Under the pieces are notes generated by a model. The model had not been told where the DNA came from. It saw only the letters and a list, made by a program, of their open reading frames with translations, and did no database searches. A DNA stretch of 11,100 bases. Source: Chloroflexota bacterium. Lineage in GTDB: Bacteria; Chloroflexota; Dehalococcoidia; Lucifugimonadales; Australimonadaceae. A program made the position numbers and the translations under genes. Shown here piece after piece: positions 6,731-11,100 of the stretch; within the stretch, counting starts at the first letter, position 1, and each line of letters begins with the position of its first letter. Where the stretch lies: the NCBI GenBank assembly GCA_022574265.1, contig JACZSI010000050.1, positions 1 to 11,100 of the forward strand. The letters are read 5' to 3'.

Positions 6731-7519
6731 ATGCCGATGCCATTCGATTTCGCAAGCCGGGAGCCCCATCCGCCGGCCGAGTTCCTGGAGATGCTGAAGG
6801 CCGAGGTGCGCCACCAGAACGCCCGCCTGGAGCACCCGTTCGTGCGCATGCTCTTCGACGGCGAGCTCAGCCTGGACCAGGTCCGTGGGTGGGCCAAGCA
6901 GGACTACGCGCTCAAGCGCTGCCCGACCTGGTGGAACGCGGGGCGCCTGCTCAACTCACCGGACCTCGCGACGCAGCGGCAGGTCGTCCACTCGCTGGTC
7001 GAGGAGCTCGGGGACGAAGGCAGCGGGCATACGGACATGTACCTGCGCTTCGGGCGGGCGCTCGGGCTCTCGGAGGAGGAGATGGAGGGCGCGCCGCTGC
7101 TCCCCGGCACCGTGCTCGCGGTCGATGAGCTCATGGCGATCAACCGCGACCGCCCGGTCGTCGAGGCGCTCGCCTCGGGCAGCGTCGCGGGCGAGGCGAT
7201 CAACGTGGAGTTCTGCACGCGCTTCGTTGCCGCGAACGACCGCGTCTACCACATCGACCAGGACGGCATGGAGTGGTTCGCCGAGCACATCGTGGCCGAC
7301 GCGGGCCACAGCAGCCTCGGGGAGCGGCTCGTGCTCGAGCAGGCGACGACGAAGGAGGTCCAGAACCGCGTCTGGGACGCGGTCGTGCGCTCCAAGGCGG
7401 CGTACTGGGTCTTCTTCGAGGGGTTGTATCAGGCCTACGTGCTCGGCGATCCGGCCGCGTACGCGCACTATCGACGCGGGAGCGACCTGCCCGCGCACTA
7501 CCCCTTCGCCCCCGGCTAG
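6731..7519 (+). CDS. TenA/PqqC/CADD-like haem-oxygenase-fold protein (putative iron-containing redox enzyme)
   Basis: Soluble, mostly helical protein of 262 residues resembling PqqC and the diiron haem-oxygenase-like family that includes CADD. It opens with [13 protein letters not shown] (35-47) and WAKQDY (54-59), typical of these proteins. Candidate metal ligands: E91/E92 and H100 on one helix, E155 or E160 on another, and H186-x3-D190-x2-H193, which matches the H-x3-D-x2-H ligand spacing of CADD-like diiron enzymes. The first-helix Glu-to-His spacing is 8 or 9, whereas I recall 7 for CADD, so metal binding needs checking. The family covers cofactor biosynthesis (PQQ, p-aminobenzoate, thiamin salvage) and oxidative chemistry; the substrate here is unknown. 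The start at 6731 is tentative: the ATG at 6737 has GGAA at 6-nt spacing and is an equal candidate. No PQQ or thiamin genes are nearby. Its stop is shared with the converging protease gene. Confidence 0.82.
   Translation: MPMPFDFASREPHPPAEFLEMLKAEVRHQNARLEHPFVRMLFDGELSLDQVRGWAKQDYALKRCPTWWNAGRLLNSPDLATQRQVVHSLVEELGDEGSGHTDMYLRFGRALGLSEEEMEGAPLLPGTVLAVDELMAINRDRPVVEALASGSVAGEAINVEFCTRFVAANDRVYHIDQDGMEWFAEHIVADAGHSSLGERLVLEQATTKEVQNRVWDAVVRSKAAYWVFFEGLYQAYVLGDPAAYAHYRRGSDLPAHYPFAPG
7516..7519. other. Shared CTAG stop of two converging genes
   Basis: The palindrome CTAG supplies the TAG stop of the plus-strand gene (7517-7519) and of the minus-strand protease gene (7518-7516). There is no intergenic space and no hairpin terminator between them, so transcripts from either side must run into the opposite gene. 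Confidence 0.85.
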
Positions 7520-8139
7520 ATGCGCAGGGCCCGCGCCTGGGGCTGCTCCACGCGCTCGCCGAGGAACGCCGCGACGACGTGCGACGGCACGGCCATGCCC
7601 ATGTCCGGCCCCGCCATGATCGTCGAGATGCCGACGACGCGGCCGCGGGCGTCGAGCACCGGCCCGCCCGAGTTGCCGGGACGCAGCCGCATGTGGACGA
7701 CGAGCCACTCGCGCTCGCCGTCAGGGCGGCGGCGGGCGTCGGGGCCGTCGGGCTCCAGGCCGATGACCACGCCGCTCGTGACGGCGCCGGCGACGCCGAA
7801 GGGGTGGCCGAGGGCGAAGACGAGCTCGCCCGCCCGGAGCGCCATCGAGTCGCCGATGGGTGCGGCGTCCAGACCCGGCGCATCTACGGAGAGCACGGCG
7901 AGGTCGAGCCTGCGGCTGCGAGCGACGAGGCGCGCCTCCAGCAGGCGGCCGTCGCGCAGGACGACCTCGGCGGGGCCGCGACCGACGACGTGCGCGTTCG
8001 TCACGATGAGGCCGTCGTCGCGCCAGACGATGCCCGCGCCGCCGCCCCGGCCGGGGACCTGGACCTGCACGAGCGCGTCCCGGACGCTTTCCATGGCGTC
8101 CGAGAGCGCACCGTTGAGCTGGTCGACGAGCGTGCTCAT
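7516..8139 (-). CDS. Trypsin-like serine protease (S1C/HtrA-like core, no signal peptide or PDZ)
   Basis: Protein of 207 residues with a minimal chymotrypsin-fold protease. The catalytic triad is visible: His50 in TNAHVVG, Asp79 in RLDLAVL and Ser157 in RPGNSGGPV. The segment ALGHPFG (109-115) is typical of HtrA/DegP proteases. Unlike most HtrA proteins there is no signal peptide, no transmembrane helix and no PDZ domain: the protease core starts by residue 24 and the protein ends about 50 residues after the catalytic Ser. It would therefore be cytoplasmic as annotated, unless the true start lies elsewhere. The ATG at 8139 has no convincing Shine-Dalgarno. It lies 80 nt downstream of the PAC2-family gene on the same strand, so co-transcription is likely. 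The stop TAG (7518-7516) overlaps that of the converging TenA-like gene. Confidence 0.88.
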   Translation of the reverse strand: MSTLVDQLNGALSDAMESVRDALVQVQVPGRGGGAGIVWRDDGLIVTNAHVVGRGPAEVVLRDGRLLEARLVARSRRLDLAVLSVDAPGLDAAPIGDSMALRAGELVFALGHPFGVAGAVTSGVVIGLEPDGPDARRRPDGEREWLVVHMRLRPGNSGGPVLDARGRVVGISTIMAGPDMGMAVPSHVVAAFLGERVEQPQARALRI

Positions 8140-8178
8140 TGCGCTCAAGTGTGCGCGCGCAAGCGGCGTCGCGCCCCA

Positions 8179-8217
8179 CCCGTTCGGGCAGGCGTGCGTC
8201 GCCCGTTCGGGCAGGCG
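8179..8217. repeat. Two 16-bp direct repeats between PAC2 and protease genes
   Basis: The 16-mer CCCGTTCGGGCAGGCG occurs exactly at 8179-8194 and 8202-8217, with a 7-nt spacer (period 23). Each copy contains CCCG-TT-CGGG, a small inverted repeat. The pair lies between the PAC2-family stop (8220) and the protease ATG (8139), where it could act on read-through or translation, or simply be a local duplication. Confidence 0.85.
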
Positions 8218-8219
8218 GC

Positions 8220-9137
8220 CTAGTTCTGGCTGCCGGGCCCGGGCTGGTCGAGCTCGCGGAGGAACTGCTCGACGGACGGCGGCAGCTCGGTGGTGGAGGG
8301 GGGCTGCGGGGCCGGCTCCTCGGTGCTCTCCCCCGCGCGGCGTGCCAGGCGGGCGTCGTAGTCGCTCTCGAGGCGCTCGACGAGAGACTTGATCTGCGGG
8401 TTGCGCGACATCTCCGAGGTGATGCGCTCGTACTGCTGCGTGTCGCGCTGGCTCTTCGCGTACTCGGGTGGGAAGCCGTAGATGCTGCTCAGGACCTGGA
8501 GCATCTTCGTGCGCCCGGCGAAGTCGGCTTCGAGCTCGGCGTAGTGGGGCAGCCGGCACATGAGCATCATGCTGTCGATGCCGCTGGCGGTGAGCCGCTC
8601 GCCGACCAGGTTCATGATGGACGTGGGGCCCTGGTACGGCCTCCGCCTGTTCCCCGTGACACCTTCGATGCCTTCGAGCGGCTCGCCGTTCTGCGTGCCC
8701 ATGACCAGCAGGGGGCGGGTGTGGGGGACGGCGTCGTACATCGCGCCGATGCGGCAGTAGCGCTTGATCTTGAGGGTCTCGAGGACCTCCACGATCGCGT
8801 CGATGTACTCCTCGGCGAGCGAGTGCGGCTCCAGCAGGTGCAGGAAGACAAAGTCGGTGTCGCCCGGGCCGGCGGCGAAGCGCAGATCGGCGTTGGGGAT
8901 CTTCATCTTGCGCTTGCCCTCTTCGTAGAAGACGACGGGCCGGTAGCGCGTGAAGTCGAAGTAGCGGCCCGGCGTGGCCAAACCACCGAGGTCGCCTGCC
9001 TCCATGTACCGCTCGAGGCGCTCGATCGTGAGCGAGCCGACGCTGCCGGCGTCGATCCACGGGGTGAGCGAGGCGATCACGTGCGGCTGCCGGAGCTCCG
9101 GCAGCGGCTCCTTCAGCTCGAATTGGCCGATCCGCAT
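8220..9137 (-). CDS. PAC2 family protein (proteasome assembly chaperone-like)
   Basis: Soluble protein of 305 residues resembling the bacterial PAC2 family, named after eukaryotic proteasome assembly chaperone 2. Recognisable features are the early WIDAGSVGS segment (about 27-35), the FDFTRYRPVVFYEEG region, and the central stretch in which LLVMGTQNGEP and the later GPTSIMNLV resemble the conserved core. The last 60 or so residues are charged and proline-rich, probably disordered. Actinobacterial members are common, but their molecular role is poorly defined; a link to protein quality control is suggested by the family name and by the protease encoded next. The ATG at 9137 is preferred because the conserved core begins directly after it, although no good Shine-Dalgarno is visible and an extension to 9239 is open. 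A 20-bp perfect palindrome lies within codons 11-18. Confidence 0.85.
   Translation of the reverse strand: MRIGQFELKEPLPELRQPHVIASLTPWIDAGSVGSLTIERLERYMEAGDLGGLATPGRYFDFTRYRPVVFYEEGKRKMKIPNADLRFAAGPGDTDFVFLHLLEPHSLAEEYIDAIVEVLETLKIKRYCRIGAMYDAVPHTRPLLVMGTQNGEPLEGIEGVTGNRRRPYQGPTSIMNLVGERLTASGIDSMMLMCRLPHYAELEADFAGRTKMLQVLSSIYGFPPEYAKSQRDTQQYERITSEMSRNPQIKSLVERLESDYDARLARRAGESTEEPAPQPPSTTELPPSVEQFLRELDQPGPGSQN
9086..9105. repeat. 20-bp perfect palindrome in the 5' coding part of the PAC2 gene
   Basis: GCTGCCGGAGCTCCGGCAGC equals its own reverse complement over all 20 bases. It lies 32-51 nt downstream of the PAC2-gene start codon. It could be a dimeric-protein binding site or an mRNA hairpin, or chance favoured by GC richness. 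Confidence 0.9.
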
Positions 9138-9211
9138 GGAACAATGGTGGGGGCGGTGGGCCGGTTTTGCAACCCCTTGCGGTCGAGGTGCCGCCCCATC
9201 TGCCGCGACGC

Positions 9212-9240
9212 TTGCGGATTCCCGCCGCGGGCCTGACAAT
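9212..9240 (+). promoter_or_regulatory. Possible promoter of the small membrane-protein gene
   Basis: TTGCGG (9212-9217) and GACAAT (9235-9240) are spaced by 17 nt, with the Shine-Dalgarno of the small gene about 22 nt further on. Both boxes match the consensus only partly. Confidence 0.33.
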
Positions 9241-9262
9241 CGCTGGCGCTCCGCTGCTGGCC

Positions 9263-9268
9263 GGGAGG
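9263..9268 (+). promoter_or_regulatory. Shine-Dalgarno site for the small membrane protein
   Basis: GGGAGG, 9 nt before the GTG at 9278. It decides the start of this short gene; the longer open frame upstream (from 9167) encodes no membrane-like sequence and has no such site. Confidence 0.55.
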
Positions 9269-9277
9269 CAAGCGCTG

Positions 9278-9439
9278 GTGGGTAAGAACCTTCTCTACTA
9301 CTTCGTCGCGGGGACGCTCATCGCGCTGGTCGCACAGGGCCTCGGCGCGAACTTCGTCGTCGTCCTCGCCGCTTCCACCATCGGCCCGGCGGTGCTGCTG
9401 CTCGCCGTCGCGATCCTGCGCTACAACGGCCAGCTCTGA
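9278..9439 (+). CDS. Small two-helix membrane protein, function unknown
   Basis: A 53-residue hydrophobic protein that I do not recognise. It has two predicted membrane helices, about residues 5-20 and 24-47, joined by a short QGLGAN turn. Charges are only at the ends: Lys3 near the N-terminus and Arg48 near the C-terminus. The hydrophobic, Leu/Val/Ala-rich composition over the whole frame, the GGGAGG Shine-Dalgarno, and the terminator 5 nt after the stop argue for a real gene rather than a chance frame. The GTG start is preferred over the ATG-like extension to 9167, whose first 37 residues look like noncoding GC-rich sequence. It stands alone on the plus strand, divergent from the PAC2-family gene and convergent with the MFS gene, so context gives no functional clue. 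Confidence 0.68.
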   Translation: MGKNLLYYFVAGTLIALVAQGLGANFVVVLAASTIGPAVLLLAVAILRYNGQL

Positions 9440-9443
9440 GCTC

Positions 9444-9479
9444 AAGAAGAGCCCCGGCCGAAAGGCCGGGGCTCTTCTT
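9444..9479. terminator. Bidirectional intrinsic-type terminator hairpin
   Basis: A perfect 16-bp stem (9444-9459 pairing with 9464-9479) closes on a GAAA tetraloop. The arms begin AAGAAGAG and end CTCTTCTT, giving an A-rich side and a T-rich side in both directions, though without a long uninterrupted U-tract. It sits 5 nt after the small membrane-protein gene and 33 nt after the stop of the converging MFS gene, so it can serve both. Confidence 0.88.
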
Positions 9480-9511
9480 CTTGCCGTGCGTCGGTGCTCG
9501 TCGGGCGACGG

Positions 9512-11100
9512 TTATAGATCGCCGGCTGCCGGCTGTGGCTCGTGCGCCTGAGCGAGCTGCTCGGGCGAGACGTCGTGGGCCGGCATGTAGCGAGCGACGA
9601 ATGCCGCTCCGACCAAGGAGACGCCCGCCGTCGCGATGAACACGACGCCAAGTCCGTCGATGAACGCGTCAGTGGCGGCGATGCGTAGCGCGTCGCCGGC
9701 CTCGGCCCCGGCGCCCGCCGCGATCTGCAGCGCCGCGCCGATCGAGTTCTGCGCCGCGGCGGCCGCGGCACTCGGCAGCCCCTGCACCGCGTCTGAGACG
9801 GAGGAGGAGTACACAGAGTTGAGGATGGAGCCGAAGACACCGATCCCGAGTGCCCCGCCAACCTGCCTAAAGGTGTCGTTGAGGGCGGAGCCGACGCCTG
9901 CCTTCTCCTCGGGCAGCGCGGCCATCACCGCGTCCGTGGCGGGTGCCATGGTGAACGCCATCCCAAGGCCGAGCGCCGTCAGCCCCACACCGATGATCCA
10001 GTACGGCGTGTCGACCGCCAGGAACGCAAGCCCCAGCATGACGGCTGCCACGACCATCAGCCCACCGCTCATGAGGATCTTGGATCCCAGCTTGACGACG
10101 AGGAACGCGCTCGACGGTGCGCCGAGCATGAAACCGAGGGCCATGGGCGTGAACCGCACGCCGGTCTCCAGCGCCGTGTACTCCCGCGCGAACTGGAGGT
10201 ACTGCGTGAGTATGAACATCATGGCGAGCATGGCCATGAACGCGATTCCGATAGCGACCACCCCGGCCGAGAGGCGAGGGTTACGGAAGAACCGGATATC
10301 GAGCATCGGATCGTGGACGCGCAGCTCGTACGCCACGAATGCCGCTACCCCAACGATCGAGGCGACGAAGCCCCCGATCGTCCACACGCCGAGCCACCCC
10401 CGCTCGGGGGCCTCGATGATCGTGTAGACCAGCGCCGTCAACGTCGCTAGAGAAAGTACCGCTCCGACGATGTCGATCCTATGGGCCGCCGGGTCCTTGC
10501 TCTCCGGGACCAGTGCCTGTGTGCCGATCGCGATCGCGATCACGAGGGGCACGTTGATCAGGAATATCCAGTTCCAGGAGAACTCCTCGATGAGCCAGCC
10601 GCCGGCGATCATGCCGAGCGGGATGCCGAGCGCCGCGACGCCGGCCCAGACGCCGATCGCCTTGGGCCGCTCGTCACGCGGAAACACGTCGACGATGACC
10701 GACAGCGTCGAGGGCATGATCAGCGCCCCGCCGATGCCTTGAGCGAACCGCGCGACGATGAGCTGCGTGCTCGTGTCGGCGAACCCAGCGCCGAGGCTAG
10801 CGGCGCCGAAGATGGCCAGGCCCGCTTGAAGCGCGGCTCGCCGGCCGTACCGGTCGCCGAGGGCGCCCATGGTGAGCAGCAGCCCGGCGAAGATCAGGAT
10901 GTACGCGCTGATAATCCACTGGAGCGCCGATGCCGAAGCGTCCAGCTCGCGCTGGATCGTCGGGATCGCGACGTTCAGCACCGTCACGTCGAGCGCGATC
11001 AGCACCAGGCTCATCGAGAGGACCCCCACGGTCCACCAACGCCTGTCGTACTTCCGCTGCAGGCGCTCGCGCGCCTCTGGTGTCGTAGCTTCGTCCGCTT
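9512..11100 (-). CDS. MFS transporter, DHA2 (14-helix, EmrB/QacA-like) family, 5' end beyond window
   Basis: Proton-driven efflux transporter of the inner membrane. The frame has no stop up to the right edge; the residues at the edge (ending KYDRRWW just before the first helix) look like a normal cytoplasmic N-terminus, so the true start is just outside. A GTG at 11029 would begin inside helix 1 and is unlikely. Visible hallmarks: the helix-1 segment LDVTVLNVAIPT typical of DHA2 proteins; motif A GALGDRYGRR after helix 2; the antiporter motif C region in helix 5 (GIPLGMIAGG); and about 14 hydrophobic segments. A long Ala-rich loop lies between the last two helices (about 9680-9800). Members export drugs, dyes or antibiotics; the substrate is not predictable. 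No regulator gene is visible within the window. The gene ends at TAA (9514-9512), facing a bidirectional terminator. Confidence 0.93.
   Translation of the reverse strand, partial: ADEATTPEARERLQRKYDRRWWTVGVLSMSLVLIALDVTVLNVAIPTIQRELDASASALQWIISAYILIFAGLLLTMGALGDRYGRRAALQAGLAIFGAASLGAGFADTSTQLIVARFAQGIGGALIMPSTLSVIVDVFPRDERPKAIGVWAGVAALGIPLGMIAGGWLIEEFSWNWIFLINVPLVIAIAIGTQALVPESKDPAAHRIDIVGAVLSLATLTALVYTIIEAPERGWLGVWTIGGFVASIVGVAAFVAYELRVHDPMLDIRFFRNPRLSAGVVAIGIAFMAMLAMMFILTQYLQFAREYTALETGVRFTPMALGFMLGAPSSAFLVVKLGSKILMSGGLMVVAAVMLGLAFLAVDTPYWIIGVGLTALGLGMAFTMAPATDAVMAALPEEKAGVGSALNDTFRQVGGALGIGVFGSILNSVYSSSVSDAVQGLPSAAAAAAQNSIGAALQIAAGAGAEAGDALRIAATDAFIDGLGVVFIATAGVSLVGAAFVARYMPAHDVSPEQLAQAHEPQPAAGDL

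Noticed and set aside
4918..6897. 659-codon minus-strand open frame over sdhA
   Set aside because: Its translation is Arg/Gly/His-rich with no family motif, while the overlapping frame encodes a full SdhA. It also runs through the divergent promoter region.
8140..9144. Long minus-strand frame fused upstream of the protease
   Set aside because: The part above 8139 is an Arg/Pro-rich shadow of the PAC2-family gene; the protease proper starts at the ATG at 8139.
9146..9164. G-rich run upstream of the PAC2 start as a possible quadruplex
   Set aside because: Only two-G tiers with uneven loops; expected by chance at this GC content.
9138..9180. A promoter for the PAC2-family gene (TTGCAA box)
   Set aside because: No acceptable -10 box at a normal distance; the gene surely has a promoter in or beyond this gap but I could not place it.
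9636..10427. 263-codon plus-strand open frame inside the MFS gene
   Set aside because: Antisense to conserved helices of the transporter; Ser/Ala/Pro/Thr-rich translation without domain similarity.

Overview
The window is GC-rich, gene-dense bacterial DNA with frequent GTG and TTG starts, overlapping genes and short intergenic gaps. The style, the PAC2-family gene and the HdrB-type succinate dehydrogenase fit a high-GC Gram-positive or related lineage (Actinomycetota, or perhaps Chloroflexota). That placement is an inference; no rRNA or phylogenetic marker is present.

Left two-thirds, minus strand (6623 down to 1): one tightly packed apparent operon read leftward from a promoter at 6595-6623. 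In order it holds sdhA (FAD flavoprotein, TTG start at 6548), a lipoprotein gene (4845-3823), sdhB (3806-2844), an HdrB-like CCG-domain subunit (sdhE type, 2847-1960), an ABC ATPase (1951-1013) and an ABC-2 permease (from 1032, running off the left edge). Junctions are TGATG, a 16-nt gap, GTGA, an 8-nt gap and a 20-nt overlap. The A, B and E subunits look like a 'type E' succinate:quinone (or fumarate) reductase. This kind lacks haem-b membrane anchors and uses a cysteine-rich CCG protein instead. The extra fourth cysteine in the last SdhB cluster supports that reading. The lipoprotein lodged between sdhA and sdhB, and the exporter-like ABC pair trailing the operon, are the unusual parts.

Middle: a divergent promoter region (6549-6730) separates sdhA from a plus-strand gene of the TenA/PqqC/CADD-like haem-oxygenase-fold family (6731-7519). 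That gene converges on a minus-strand pair: a PAC2-family protein (9137-8220) followed by a minimal trypsin-like serine protease with no signal peptide or PDZ domain (8139-7516). The two converging genes end on the same CTAG tetranucleotide.

Right: a 53-residue two-helix membrane protein (9278-9439, plus) and a 14-helix DHA2-type drug-efflux MFS transporter (minus, running off the right edge) converge on a strong bidirectional hairpin terminator at 9444-9479. No rRNA, tRNA, CRISPR array, insertion sequence or phage gene was seen. No gene-free stretch exceeds about 185 bases.
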